DNA of 64,000 nt, taken from Clostridia bacterium. Its GTDB lineage: Bacteria; Bacillota; Clostridia; Christensenellales; Borkfalkiaceae. The notes beneath the pieces are model-generated. The model saw only the letters and a list, made by a program, of their open reading frames with translations, had not been told where the DNA came from and made no database searches. The stretch spans positions 1 through 64,000 of the forward strand of contig JAFQWV010000007.1 of NCBI GenBank assembly GCA_017407325.1, read 5' to 3'. A program made the position numbers and the translations under genes. Shown one piece after another: positions 53,460 to 63,472 of this stretch. The first letter of the stretch is position 1, and each line of letters opens with the position of its first letter.

Positions 53460-53519
53460 AATTTTAACGTAAGTTAGACTTATTAATAATCTAAAGAAAA
53501 ATATTAAAGGAAAGGAAAA

Positions 53520-55811
53520 ATGGTTGATTATAAATTCAATTTCAAAGATAATCGCGCAAAAATTGAAGAACTTTCTAAAGCTTGCGGATTGTTTTTTGAA
53601 ACTACTGCAATTTTATATTCTCGTGGTCTTGATACGGTAGATAAAATCAACTATTTTTTAGATCCCGGGAAGCATCATTTTAAAGATCCTTACACTTTGA
53701 AAGGTGTAAAAGAAGCTGTCGAAAGAATAAAACAAGCAAAGACTGACGGTGAAACGGTGGCTGTTTACGGCGACTATGATGCCGACGGAATTTGCGCAAC
53801 TACAATTTTATATTACGCTCTTAAAGAGTTTGGAATTGAGCCTATTACCGTTATTCCAGAGCGTGAAAACGGCTATGGCTTACAAATTCCCGTACTCGAC
53901 AAGTTAATTGAAGAACATTTTCCAACGCTTATCGTAACGGTAGACTGCGGTATAAGTTGCTATAAAGAAGTTGAATATCTCAAAAACGAAGGTATTGACG
54001 TTATCGTTACAGATCACCACGAGCTTCCTGACGTTTTGCCCGATTGTACAGTTATCAACTGTAAAATTCCGTCAGATTTTGGGTTTGACAGTCTTTGTGG
54101 GGCAGGCGTTGCGTATAAGCTTGGTTATGCGTTAATTGGTGAAAAAGCAAACGAACTTTTAGATTTTACAGCGATTGCGACTATCGCAGACAGTATGCCG
54201 TTATCGGGCGAAAACAGAGATATCGTTTTTGAAGGCGTAAAAATGATACGAAATGGAAAAGCGCATCCTGCGATTAACGAGCTTATTGCCGTAAGCAATA
54301 TGCGCGAAGTAAATTCAACTTCGCTTGCATTTACTATCGCGCCAAGAATTAACGCAGCAGGAAGAATGGGAGACGCTAAATCGGCGCTTACTTTAATGAC
54401 GACTGATTCTGCGTTTAAAATCGAAGAGCTTGCTATAAAACTAAACGGTTATAATCAACAGCGCCAAACAGAGTGCGAAAAGCTTTATAAAAGCGCGAAA
54501 CAAAAACTAATAGACACTTGCTATAACAAAAAAATCGTTGTGCTAAGCGACGACGAGTGGAACAGTGGTTTAGTTGGTATAATTGCAGCTAAGCTTGTAG
54601 AAGAATTTTCTCGCCCTGTAATATTATTTGTAAATAATAACGGTAAATTACACGGCTCTGCGCGTTCTATTGATACAATCAACATTTTCGAAGCAATTTC
54701 ACAGTGCAAAGAAAACTTGACCGAATTTGGTGGGCATGCTCAAGCTGCGGGTATTTCCGTTTCAGAAGAAAATTTTGAAAAGTTTAAACAAGACATTGAA
54801 AAATATATAGACGAAAATTACGGCTACGAAGTTTTTAAGCCTAAAAAGACGGTTGAATTTTGCATAAATAAGCCGTTTACGCTCCCACTTGCGCGCGAGC
54901 TTAACAAGCTTGAACCGTTTGGAACAGGCAACAAAAAACCGTTATTCTCGTTAAAGACGAACCTTCCGTGCGCAAATTATATGAAGCCGGGTTCGCCGCA
55001 CTTGCTACTTAAAACTAAGTTTATTGATATGCTTTATTTTAACGGGGCAGACAGCTTAGGGCTTATTAACGCAGGGACGGAAAAAGAAATCGTTTTCGAG
55101 CCGAATATTTCCGTATTTAACTATGAAGAATCGCTAAAGGGTTACGTTAAGTATATAGACTATGAAGTAACCGCAACGCCGAGAATAAAACTTTATGCGT
55201 TCAGATCTGGGCTTTTGACTGCGCTAAACGACAACGACGATTATCTGTATATATCAACGGAAATGACTAAAAAAGTCGTTTCTGACAGTCTTAACGGTCA
55301 TTACGGAACGATTTTTGCCGTATATAATATAGATAATTTAAGAGATTTTGAAAACTTGCAAAATCTTGACAGTTCATTATATTATACGCTAAATAGAAAT
55401 TTAGTGAACAATCTGGTAGTTGGTTTGACTGACTGCGAAGTTGAAGGATACAGAAGAATAGTTTATCTTGACAGACCACTCGGCACAGTTCCTAAGTTTG
55501 ATTTTATATCTGAAACTTTTATAGACAGGTCGCAAAAAGCATACGACTATGCTCGACTTGACACGGCAAAGCCTGTTTTTGCCGACATATTTAAAAAGGC
55601 TAAATCCGAGCGTGTTTTTGCTACCGACAGCGTAGATTACGCGCTTAAAAACAGCTTTGGTTATCCTTTAGAGCAAGTTGTATTTACGTTGGAAGTATTT
55701 ATTGAACTTGGTATTTTTACGTTTAAAAACGGCATGCTTAAGCATAATCAAGAAATAAGAAGCAGTTTAGACTCATCTAAAATTTATAGTGAAGTATTAA
55801 AATTAAAGTGA
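53520..55811 (+). CDS. recJ: Single-stranded-DNA-specific exonuclease RecJ
   Basis: The 763-residue nuclease has the DHH phosphoesterase motifs: YGDYDADG (83-90), VDCGIS (141-146), DHHE (165-168), and the DHHA1 motif EFGGHAQAAG near 400. It is followed by an OB domain and a long C-terminal region of low conservation. It degrades 5' ssDNA ends in recombination and repair. A GGAAAGG site precedes the ATG. The rel gene starts four bases after its stop, so the two are coupled. Confidence 0.93.
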   Translation: MVDYKFNFKDNRAKIEELSKACGLFFETTAILYSRGLDTVDKINYFLDPGKHHFKDPYTLKGVKEAVERIKQAKTDGETVAVYGDYDADGICATTILYYALKEFGIEPITVIPERENGYGLQIPVLDKLIEEHFPTLIVTVDCGISCYKEVEYLKNEGIDVIVTDHHELPDVLPDCTVINCKIPSDFGFDSLCGAGVAYKLGYALIGEKANELLDFTAIATIADSMPLSGENRDIVFEGVKMIRNGKAHPAINELIAVSNMREVNSTSLAFTIAPRINAAGRMGDAKSALTLMTTDSAFKIEELAIKLNGYNQQRQTECEKLYKSAKQKLIDTCYNKKIVVLSDDEWNSGLVGIIAAKLVEEFSRPVILFVNNNGKLHGSARSIDTINIFEAISQCKENLTEFGGHAQAAGISVSEENFEKFKQDIEKYIDENYGYEVFKPKKTVEFCINKPFTLPLARELNKLEPFGTGNKKPLFSLKTNLPCANYMKPGSPHLLLKTKFIDMLYFNGADSLGLINAGTEKEIVFEPNISVFNYEESLKGYVKYIDYEVTATPRIKLYAFRSGLLTALNDNDDYLYISTEMTKKVVSDSLNGHYGTIFAVYNIDNLRDFENLQNLDSSLYYTLNRNLVNNLVVGLTDCEVEGYRRIVYLDRPLGTVPKFDFISETFIDRSQKAYDYARLDTAKPVFADIFKKAKSERVFATDSVDYALKNSFGYPLEQVVFTLEVFIELGIFTFKNGMLKHNQEIRSSLDSSKIYSEVLKLK

Positions 55812-55815
55812 TATT

Positions 55816-57957
55816 ATGTATGAGATTTTAGACCTTATAAAAACTAAATATCCGAAAAACGAAGCAAAAATTATAGAAAAAGCTTTCTATTTTGCTAAAG
55901 ACGCGCACGAAGGTCAAAAGCGTGCCAGCGGCGAAGAATATTTTATTCACCCTTGCGCCGTTTCGCAAATTTTAATTGATTTAGGACTTGATTCTGCGAC
56001 TATTTGCGCTGCATTTTTACACGATACGATAGAAGACACGCAAGTTTCCGAAGGGGATATTAAGCGTGAGTTTGGCGAAGAAGTTTTAGCACTTGTTCAA
56101 GGTGTAACAAAGCTTGAAAAGTTTGAGTTTAAGTCGAAAAAAGAAGAACAAGCTGAAAACTTTAAAAAGATTTTCGTTTCAATGGCAAACGATATTCGCG
56201 TCATCATCATAAAACTTGCCGACAGACTTCACAATATGCGTTCACTCAACTTTTTATCAGTCGTTCGTCAGCAAGCAATGGCAAAGGAAACGCTTGATAT
56301 TTACGCACCGCTAGCAGGAAGACTAGGTATTTCTCAAATCAAGTGCGAACTTGAAGACTTGTGTTTAAAATACCTAAAGCCTGAAATATACGAATATCTA
56401 AGAGAAAATATTTCTGTCGAAATCGGTGAAAGAAGACAGTTTGTAACCTTTGTCGTCGAAGAAATTAAAGGCATTTTGCAAGAATCGGGCATAAAAGGCG
56501 ACGTTATCGGAAGACCTAAGCACTTTTATTCGATTTATCGCAAAATGACTACGCAAGACAAACAACTTAGTCAAATTTACGATTTAACCGCGGTTAGAGT
56601 TATCGTTGAAAGCATTGACGAATGTTATGAAATCTTAGGAAAAATCCACAAAAAATGGGTGCCTATACCGGGTAGAATTAAAGACTATATCGCAACGCCA
56701 AAGCCTAATATGTACCAAAGTTTGCACACGACGGTAGTAACTACTTTTGGTCAAACCTTTGAAATTCAAATCCGTACCTATGAAATGCACAAAATGGCAG
56801 AGTACGGTATCGCGGCGCACTGGAAATATAAAGAAAATAAAGACGACGAAGACTCATTCGATAAGCGTCTTTCGTGGATCAGAGAAGTTATGGAATGGCA
56901 AGGCGGAGTCAAAGACTCAACCGAGTTTGTCGAGTCCATTAAAGGTGATATTTACAGCCAAGAAGTGCTTGTATTTACTCCTAAAGGCGAAGTATTCAGC
57001 TTAGCGCCTAACGCAACGCCTATTGACTTTGCTTATCGCGTTCACACAGAAGTCGGTAACATGTGCGTAGGCGCAAAAGTCAACGGAAAAATGGTACCGC
57101 TATCAACGACTTTAAAGGTTGGCGATATCGTTGAAATTATTACTCAAAAAAATTCAAAGGGTCCGTCTTGGGACTGGCTTAAAATTTGTCAAACGCCGTC
57201 GGCACGCGCTAAAATTAAGCAGTTTTTTAAGCGCCAAATGGCAGACGAGCACGTTAAAATGGGTAAGAGTATGCTTGAGAGCGAAGTAAAAAGTCGCGGT
57301 TATGCTCTTTCACAACTATTAACTAACGACAACTTTGAAAGGGTAAGCCAAAAAATGAATTTCACAACGATTGAAGAAATGTACGCAGCTATTGGTTGCG
57401 GTGCAGTTCTAGCGTCACTCGTTGCGTATAAATTTATTGATATCTATAAAAAAGAACACCCGATTATCCCACAAAATATTGCTAAAAAGGTAAGTAAAGA
57501 CAAGGATACTCGAGCAGGTAGCGACGTTAAAATTGACGGTGTTGACGGGCTTTTGGTCCGTTTTGCAGGATGCTGTAACCCTGTTCCGGGCGACAGAATC
57601 GTCGGTTTTGTTTCGCGTGGTAGGGGTGTTACAGTTCACCGTGAAGATTGTCCGAATATGCGCGAGCAGGATACGGATAGACTTTTAAAAGCAGAGTGGA
57701 CGGGTGACGGCGGAAGCTACGTTGTAAGTATTAAAATTACTGCAACGGAAAATGCGCCGCTACTTAATATCGTTTCTACGGTTTGCGCTCAAATTGGGCT
57801 TTTCGTGCTTTCGTTCAACGGCAGAGTTGATGCAAAATCCCACTCGGCACTTGCAGAAATTACCGTTAGACTTAACAAGAAATCAGACCTTGACGAACTG
57901 CTTAGAAAACTTAAGGATAACGCAAGCGTTATTGACGTTTACAGAACTATCGTGTAA
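55816..57957 (+). CDS. relA: Bifunctional (p)ppGpp synthetase/hydrolase Rel
   Basis: The 713-residue protein has an HD hydrolase domain (His45, HD at 69-70, ADRLHNMRS near 136), a synthetase domain (GRPKHFYSIYRKM and YDLTAVRVIV, then IATPKPNMYQSLHT), a TGS domain (VFTPKGEVFSLAPNATPIDFAYRVH), a zinc-finger CCNPVPGDRIVG segment and a C-terminal ACT domain. Both catalytic halves look intact, so it should make and break the alarmone. It is translationally linked to recJ and the MBL gene. Confidence 0.95.
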   Translation: MYEILDLIKTKYPKNEAKIIEKAFYFAKDAHEGQKRASGEEYFIHPCAVSQILIDLGLDSATICAAFLHDTIEDTQVSEGDIKREFGEEVLALVQGVTKLEKFEFKSKKEEQAENFKKIFVSMANDIRVIIIKLADRLHNMRSLNFLSVVRQQAMAKETLDIYAPLAGRLGISQIKCELEDLCLKYLKPEIYEYLRENISVEIGERRQFVTFVVEEIKGILQESGIKGDVIGRPKHFYSIYRKMTTQDKQLSQIYDLTAVRVIVESIDECYEILGKIHKKWVPIPGRIKDYIATPKPNMYQSLHTTVVTTFGQTFEIQIRTYEMHKMAEYGIAAHWKYKENKDDEDSFDKRLSWIREVMEWQGGVKDSTEFVESIKGDIYSQEVLVFTPKGEVFSLAPNATPIDFAYRVHTEVGNMCVGAKVNGKMVPLSTTLKVGDIVEIITQKNSKGPSWDWLKICQTPSARAKIKQFFKRQMADEHVKMGKSMLESEVKSRGYALSQLLTNDNFERVSQKMNFTTIEEMYAAIGCGAVLASLVAYKFIDIYKKEHPIIPQNIAKKVSKDKDTRAGSDVKIDGVDGLLVRFAGCCNPVPGDRIVGFVSRGRGVTVHREDCPNMREQDTDRLLKAEWTGDGGSYVVSIKITATENAPLLNIVSTVCAQIGLFVLSFNGRVDAKSHSALAEITVRLNKKSDLDELLRKLKDNASVIDVYRTIV

Positions 57958-57959
57958 TT

Positions 57960-58592
57960 ATGGATATTCAAACTTATATAGGTTTTATCGGCGTAAACAC
58001 TTACGTTTTAATTGATGAAAACAATAATTCAATAATAATCGATCCAAGCGAAAACGCGCTATCGATATTAAGAAATTTACAAAAAAACGGCTTTTTCCTA
58101 AAAGCCGTTTTGCTGACGCACGGACACTTTGACCATATAGAAGGGGCGATAGAATTACAAGACTATGCGCCTATTTATATATACGAAGGCGAAGAGCAGT
58201 TTTTAAACGACAAAAGTTTAAATTTGTGCGAAGAACTTGGAAAAATTCAATCTGGAAAAATCGCAAACTACAAGACTTTTTCTAGTGGCGATTTAAAAAT
58301 CGACGGTTTTTTGTGCAATATAAAAGTATTGCACACGCCGGGGCATACTTTCGGCTCGTGTTCGTTATTAATAGACGGAAAATTATTTTCTGGTGATACG
58401 CTTTTTTATCACTCGTTCGGTCGCTACGATTTTCCTACGGGAAATTTTAACGCGCTTTGTAAATCGGTTGTCGGTTTATTGGACAATTTAGATGAAAGTG
58501 TGGAAATTTATCCCGGACACGGCGAAAAAACTAGCGTAAAAGAAGAAAAATTATACAACGGATTATACCATTATGCTAAAAACCAACTATAA
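57960..58592 (+). CDS. Metallo-beta-lactamase-fold hydrolase (glyoxalase II-like)
   Basis: The 210-residue protein has the HxHxDH motif as THGHFDH (His54, His56, Asp58, His59), GHTFGSCSLLIDGKLFSGDTLF with the metal-bridging aspartate, and YPGHGEKT with the last histidine. This is the plan of hydroxyacylglutathione-hydrolase-like enzymes of about 200 residues. The thioester or other substrate is unknown. It starts two bases after rel and overlaps hemZ by 20 bases. Confidence 0.88.
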   Translation: MDIQTYIGFIGVNTYVLIDENNNSIIIDPSENALSILRNLQKNGFFLKAVLLTHGHFDHIEGAIELQDYAPIYIYEGEEQFLNDKSLNLCEELGKIQSGKIANYKTFSSGDLKIDGFLCNIKVLHTPGHTFGSCSLLIDGKLFSGDTLFYHSFGRYDFPTGNFNALCKSVVGLLDNLDESVEIYPGHGEKTSVKEEKLYNGLYHYAKNQL

Positions 58593-59937
58593 CGAATTTG
58601 AAAACGATTTAGGCGAAATTTTGCGCGAATTTGGCGAGCTTTCTAACTATGAATTTTCCGTTTTTGGGAATTTTGAAGGTGATAAATTTATAGTTTCTAC
58701 CGAGATAAACGACAAAAAGTGTGAATATAATTACGATTTTATTTTTTCAGACGAGCTTGAAAAAAAGAGACTTTTGAAAAGATACTTAAAAATATCACTT
58801 TACAAAAGTTTAACGTTCTATTTTGAAAGGAATTTGCCTTGGGGCTCGCTTACAGGTATAAGACCAACCAAACTTGCCTATCAATATATAGAAAATAACG
58901 AAGATTTTGAAAGTAAGTTCTTAAACGAGCTTTTAGTTTCTAAAGATAAGACTGAAATTGTAAAAAAGATTATAAACGCGCAAAAACCGTACTACGAGAA
59001 AAATGACGATAATTGCGACTTTTTCGTAGGTATTCCGTTTTGCCCGTCAAGGTGTGCGTACTGTTCGTTTTTGTCAAATGAGATTGCAAAAGAAAAGAAT
59101 ATTAAAGAGTATATCGACGCGCTTATAAAAGAGATTGAAGGCTCGAAAAAACTTGTAAAAAATCTTAGAAGCGTCTATATCGGTGGTGGAACGCCGGTGT
59201 CGCTTAAGACGGAAGATTTTTTAAGAGTGCTTGATGCTATCGGAAAAGTAGACGTCGAATATACCGTTGAAGCTGGTAGACCTGACGTAATAACTGAAGA
59301 AAATCTAAAAATAATGAAAGAGTACGGTGTAACGCGCGTATGTGTAAATCCACAGACTTTTTCAGACGAAACGCTTCAAAAACTCGGTCGTAGACATACA
59401 GCAAAAGAGTGCAAAGAAAAGTACGCACTTGTAAAAAGCTTTGGCTTTGACGTCAATATGGACTTAATCGCTGGGCTTATCGGTGAAGATTTTGACACTT
59501 TTAAAAATTCGCTCGATACGGCAATAAGTCTGAATCCTGAAAACATAACCGTGCATACCTTGGCGCTAAAGCGTGGCTCGCGCCTTCGTGAAAGCGTTGA
59601 TAGGCTAACTGAGAACGAAGTTTCTAAAATGGTTGAATACGCGCACAGCGCACTTGAAAAAGCAGGGTATAGTCCGTATTATTTGTACCGTCAAAAATAT
59701 ATGGCAGGGAATTTAGAAAACACAGGATACGCTAAAAAAGGCAAAGAGTGTATCTATAATATTGATATAATGGAAGAAATTGCGCAAATTATAGCCTCAG
59801 GCGCGAACGCCGTTTCAAAACAAGTAGAAAACGCTAAAAATAAAATAGAAAGGGTAGGCGCGCCAAAAGATATAAAGACTTATATCGACAAAATAGATCA
59901 AGTTTTAGACAAAAAATTTAATCTTTATAATAAATAG
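58573..59937 (+). CDS. hemZ: Radical SAM coproporphyrinogen dehydrogenase HemZ
   Basis: The 454-residue protein has an N-terminal domain with RNLPWGSLTGIRPTKLAY (the typical HemZ segment, about 87-103) and a radical SAM core with the [4Fe-4S] cysteines at 157, 161 and 164 (CPSRCAYC). It is followed by YIGGGTP and the HemN-like C-terminal part. HemZ proteins are annotated as oxygen-independent coproporphyrinogen oxidases; in organisms without other heme genes the true reaction may differ. It lies in the usual Firmicute neighbourhood with rel and the MBL gene. Confidence 0.88.
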   Translation: MLKTNYNEFENDLGEILREFGELSNYEFSVFGNFEGDKFIVSTEINDKKCEYNYDFIFSDELEKKRLLKRYLKISLYKSLTFYFERNLPWGSLTGIRPTKLAYQYIENNEDFESKFLNELLVSKDKTEIVKKIINAQKPYYEKNDDNCDFFVGIPFCPSRCAYCSFLSNEIAKEKNIKEYIDALIKEIEGSKKLVKNLRSVYIGGGTPVSLKTEDFLRVLDAIGKVDVEYTVEAGRPDVITEENLKIMKEYGVTRVCVNPQTFSDETLQKLGRRHTAKECKEKYALVKSFGFDVNMDLIAGLIGEDFDTFKNSLDTAISLNPENITVHTLALKRGSRLRESVDRLTENEVSKMVEYAHSALEKAGYSPYYLYRQKYMAGNLENTGYAKKGKECIYNIDIMEEIAQIIASGANAVSKQVENAKNKIERVGAPKDIKTYIDKIDQVLDKKFNLYNK

Positions 59938-59942
59938 AAAGG

Positions 59943-59981
59943 AAAAAGTAAAAAAATGGATAAAAATCGTTTTACTTTTTT
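59943..59981 (+). terminator. AT-rich terminator after hemZ
   Basis: AAAAAGTAAAA / TTTTACTTTTT with a 16-base loop and T-run. The stem is all A/T except one pair, so it is weak. Confidence 0.5.
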
Positions 59982-60020
59982 CAATCAATCTGTTAATATA
60001 TTAATGCTACTTATTGCTAC

Positions 60021-60047
60021 GGTGCGCGATTTTCTCTGACGCACGCC
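60021..60047 (+). promoter_or_regulatory. Stem-loop in the rpsO leader (possible S15 site)
   Basis: GGTGCG and CGCAC-G-CC can pair with one bulge around an 11-13-base loop, some 40 bases before the rpsO start. S15 commonly regulates its own messenger RNA through such structures; this is inference from position. Confidence 0.35.
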
Positions 60048-60084
60048 TTGGTTTTAAGCAAATATAATTTTTAGGAGAACAAAA

Positions 60085-60348
60085 ATGGAAAAGGAATTAA
60101 AGCAATCAATTATCGAATCTTACAAAACTCACGATGGTGACACAGGCTCTGTTGAAGTTCAAGTTGCACTTTTAACTGAAAGAATCAACCACTTAAACGA
60201 GCACTTAAAGACTAACATTCACGACAACCACTCAAGACGCGGTCTTTTAAAAATGGTTGGTCGCAGAAAGGGTTTACTTGACTATCTCAAGAGTAAGGAT
60301 ATCGAAAAGTACAGAGATTTAATTGCAAGATTAAACTTAAGAAAGTAA
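60085..60348 (+). CDS. rpsO: 30S ribosomal protein S15
   Basis: The 87-residue protein shows the S15 signature: [23 protein letters not shown], then [24 protein letters not shown]. It binds 16S rRNA early in 30S assembly. AGGAG lies upstream. The rpsO-pnp pair is typical across bacteria. Confidence 0.97.
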   Translation: MEKELKQSIIESYKTHDGDTGSVEVQVALLTERINHLNEHLKTNIHDNHSRRGLLKMVGRRKGLLDYLKSKDIEKYRDLIARLNLRK

Positions 60349-60356
60349 TTAAAAAA

Positions 60357-60387
60357 CGGGGGTGTTGTTTTAACGCACCCTTTTTTT
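60357..60387 (+). terminator. Terminator/attenuator between rpsO and pnp
   Basis: GGGTGTTG-type arm pairs with ACGCACCC, followed by T7. Read-through to pnp is likely as in other rpsO-pnp operons. Confidence 0.7.
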
Positions 60388-60471
60388 GTATTTTTTAATA
60401 TAATTTTGAAAAAAATGCGTGTAAAATTACGCGCTTTTCTAAATAATTAGAGTAAAGAATAAGGAGAACAA

Positions 60472-62580
60472 ATGTTAGAAAATCACAAAATTTTTGAAAC
60501 GGAAATCGGCGGAAGAAAGGTAACCGTTGATACCGGTAAGTATGCAGGACAAGCCAACGGCTCGTGTATTATCCGTTCGGGTGAAACGGTCGTTATGGTA
60601 AACGCAACGATGGCTGAAAAGGCAAGAGAAGGTATGGATTTCTTCCCACTTTCAGTTGACTACGAAGAAAAAATGTACGCAGTAGGTAAAATCCCGGGTG
60701 GCTTCAAGCGCCGTGAAGGCAGAGCAAGCGACAAGGCGATTTTAACTTCCCGTCTTATTGATAGACCTATTAGACCGCTTTTTCCAAAGGGCTTTTTCAA
60801 CGACGTAACGGTTGTAGCAACGGCACTTTCTGTTGACAGCAACGTATCTCCAGAACCACTTGCAATGCTTGGTAGCTCAATCGCGTTATCAATTTCTGAT
60901 ATTCCGTTTGCAGGTCCAACAGGCTCGGTATTCGTTGGATGCGTTGACGGAGAATATATTATTAACCCAAACAACGAAGAAAGAGAAAAATCTTCACTTC
61001 ACCTTGCATTATCAGGCACTAAAGATGCAATTATGATGGTTGAAGCTGGCGCAAAAGAAGTAGACGACGAAGTTATGATTGGCGCAATTTTATTCGGTCA
61101 TGAAGAAATCAAAAAGCAATGCGCTTTCGTTGAACAAATCGTAAGTGAAGTTGGTAAAAAGAAAGTTGAAATGGAATATTATCACGTTCCTGAAGACGTT
61201 GATAGCGCCGTTCGCGCTTACGCTAGCGAAAAGCTTGATTGGGCGCTTGACACCTTTGACAGAAACGTTCGTCAAAGCCGTCAAGACGAAGTTGAAAAAG
61301 ACTGTTTAGAACACTTTAGCGAAGAATTTAGTGGTTTAGAACGCGAAATTAAAGATTCGCTTTACTATATAACTAAAGAAAAGGTAAGAGCGAAAATTAC
61401 TAATAACGGCGTTCGTCCGGACGGTAGATCTCTTACTGAAATCAGACCTATCTGGTGTGAAAACGGAATTTTACCACGCGTTCACGGAACAGGTGTGTTC
61501 ACTCGTGGTCAAACTCAGGTTATGACTACCTGTACCTTAGGTACTATGAGTGATATTCAAAAACTCGAAGGCTTAGACGACGAAGTACAAAAGAGATATA
61601 TGCACCACTACAACATGCCGGGATACGCATCTGGCGAGGCTAAACCACTTCGTTCGCCGGGCCGTCGTGAAATCGGTCACGGTGCACTCGCAGAGCGCGC
61701 GTTAGAGCCTGTAATTCCATCAATCGACGAATTCCCATACAGCATCAGAGTCGTAAGTGAAGTTTTAAGCTCAAACGGTTCAACTTCACAAGCATCAGTT
61801 TGTGGTTCAACACTCGCACTTATGGATGCAGGTGTTCCAATTAAAAACCCGGTTGCAGGTATTGCAATGGGACTTATCAAGGACGTTGAAAGCGGAAAAG
61901 TATCGGTAATGAGTGATATTCAAGGCTTAGAAGACTTCCTTGGCGATATGGACTTTAAGGTTGCAGGTACTGTAAACGGTATCACTGCTATCCAAATGGA
62001 TATCAAAATCAAAGGTATTGACGAAGCAATTTTACGCCAAGCAATCAAGCAAGCTAACGAAGGTAGACAACACATTTTAAACAAAATGCTTGAAGTTATA
62101 CCAGCACCTAAGGCAGAACTTTCTAAGTACGCACCTAAGATTTTAACGTTCGAAATCAATCCTGAAAAGATTAAAGACGTTATCGGTTCTGGCGGTAAGA
62201 CTATCAACAAGATTATCGACGAAACAGGTTGTAAGATTGATATAATGGAAGACGGCAAGGTATTCGTTGCATCGTACAGCGAAACTATCGAGCCGGCAAA
62301 TCGCGCTAAAGATATTATTATGTCTATTGCAAAAGATCTTGAAGTTGGTGATATGTTCATAACGACGGTTGCAAGAATTTTACCTAAAGTTGGTGCATTC
62401 TGCGAACTTACCCCTGGTCACGACGGTATGATTCATATCTCTAAACTTGGCGCTAAACAAAAGGTAAACAGTGTTGAAGAAGTCGTTTCTATCGGCGACA
62501 CTGTAAAGGTTGAAATTATCAAAATAGGCGAAAAGGGTGTAGACCTTAAGCTTTTAGAAAAAATGGAAACCGCTGAATAA
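60472..62580 (+). CDS. pnp: Polyribonucleotide nucleotidyltransferase (PNPase)
   Basis: The 702-residue enzyme degrades RNA phosphorolytically from the 3' end. It shows two RNase PH domains (about 1-225 and 310-545), the second with SPGRREIGHGALAERAL and the catalytic DIQGLEDFLGDMDFK. They are followed by a KH domain (GSGGKTINKIIDETG) and an S1 domain (GAFCELTPGHDGMIHISKL). AAGGAGAAC precedes the ATG. It is followed by its own terminator. Confidence 0.97.
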   Translation: MLENHKIFETEIGGRKVTVDTGKYAGQANGSCIIRSGETVVMVNATMAEKAREGMDFFPLSVDYEEKMYAVGKIPGGFKRREGRASDKAILTSRLIDRPIRPLFPKGFFNDVTVVATALSVDSNVSPEPLAMLGSSIALSISDIPFAGPTGSVFVGCVDGEYIINPNNEEREKSSLHLALSGTKDAIMMVEAGAKEVDDEVMIGAILFGHEEIKKQCAFVEQIVSEVGKKKVEMEYYHVPEDVDSAVRAYASEKLDWALDTFDRNVRQSRQDEVEKDCLEHFSEEFSGLEREIKDSLYYITKEKVRAKITNNGVRPDGRSLTEIRPIWCENGILPRVHGTGVFTRGQTQVMTTCTLGTMSDIQKLEGLDDEVQKRYMHHYNMPGYASGEAKPLRSPGRREIGHGALAERALEPVIPSIDEFPYSIRVVSEVLSSNGSTSQASVCGSTLALMDAGVPIKNPVAGIAMGLIKDVESGKVSVMSDIQGLEDFLGDMDFKVAGTVNGITAIQMDIKIKGIDEAILRQAIKQANEGRQHILNKMLEVIPAPKAELSKYAPKILTFEINPEKIKDVIGSGGKTINKIIDETGCKIDIMEDGKVFVASYSETIEPANRAKDIIMSIAKDLEVGDMFITTVARILPKVGAFCELTPGHDGMIHISKLGAKQKVNSVEEVVSIGDTVKVEIIKIGEKGVDLKLLEKMETAE

Positions 62581-62589
62581 TAAAAAATA

Positions 62590-62622
62590 AAAGGTGGTAT
62601 AGCGGTTGCTATGCCACTTTTT
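62590..62622 (+). terminator. Terminator after pnp
   Basis: AAGGTGGTATAGC / GCTATGCCACTT with loop GGTT and a T5 run. Confidence 0.8.
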
Positions 62623-62638
62623 GCAAATTTATCTGATT

Positions 62639-63463
62639 ATGAAAAAGAAATCTTTAATTTTAGTCGTAATACTAAGCCTGTGTGTGTCACTTTTTGGTTG
62701 CGAGTTATCAAGTGGAAAGTTTGATTTTACCACGCTTTACGAAAAGGACGTTTATAAAAGTAGTGGGATAACGACTTCCTACAACGAACAAGGTTTAGTA
62801 AATGCTGTCACAACTGAAAAAATGAGTGCAATCGTCACGGTTTACTCAGAGCAATATACCGATTTTTTTGGGATAACCGTGTCGTCAACAAGCATAAGCC
62901 AAGGTAGTGCAGGTATTTTTTACTGTTCTGACGGCGTATACTATGCACTGACGAATAACCACGTAGTTTGCAAGGATGCAAGTTATTCAAGCCAAGATAT
63001 TTTCGTAGAAGATTGCTATGGAAACGTATACGACGCGTACGTTTATCAAAACCCCGAAAAAACGGTGAGTGCAATTTCACCACTTTACGACCTTGCTGTA
63101 ATTTGCTTTAAAGCAAAAGAAAAGCTTGAAACGCTAAGCTTAGCGAGTGAAAATCCCGTAAAAAATGATACGGTCGTGCTCGTCGGTACGCCAGAAGGTC
63201 AGAAAAACGCCATTTTGTTTGCGAATATTATAGGTTACGTCGTTCCAAACGTCGAAGACTCGTCTACTAATAAAATTAATTTTGAAGTAGTAACTTACGA
63301 CTGTTCGAGCAAGCAAGGCTCTAGTGGTGGACCGATTATTAATAATTCGCTTGAGATTGTCGGCGTGCATTTTGGTGGCGGTGAAACTCAAACTCGCGAA
63401 TACGGTGGCGCAGTGCCAATTTTAAAAGTTAAAGAATTTTTAAGCAATTATTGTTTAAGTTAA
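62639..63463 (+). CDS. Trypsin-like serine protease lipoprotein
   Basis: The 274-residue protein has a lipobox (LFGC, Cys21) and a trypsin/HtrA-type domain with His108 (TNNHVV), Asp151 (LYDLAVI) and Ser229 (QGSSGGP), so the triad is complete. It lacks a PDZ domain. It should act on misfolded or regulatory proteins outside the membrane. ATG 62639 begins a proper signal peptide; the frame also opens 11 codons earlier in the terminator. No strong ribosome-binding site is seen. Confidence 0.82.
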   Translation: MKKKSLILVVILSLCVSLFGCELSSGKFDFTTLYEKDVYKSSGITTSYNEQGLVNAVTTEKMSAIVTVYSEQYTDFFGITVSSTSISQGSAGIFYCSDGVYYALTNNHVVCKDASYSSQDIFVEDCYGNVYDAYVYQNPEKTVSAISPLYDLAVICFKAKEKLETLSLASENPVKNDTVVLVGTPEGQKNAILFANIIGYVVPNVEDSSTNKINFEVVTYDCSSKQGSSGGPIINNSLEIVGVHFGGGETQTREYGGAVPILKVKEFLSNYCLS

Positions 63464-63472
63464 GGAGAGAAA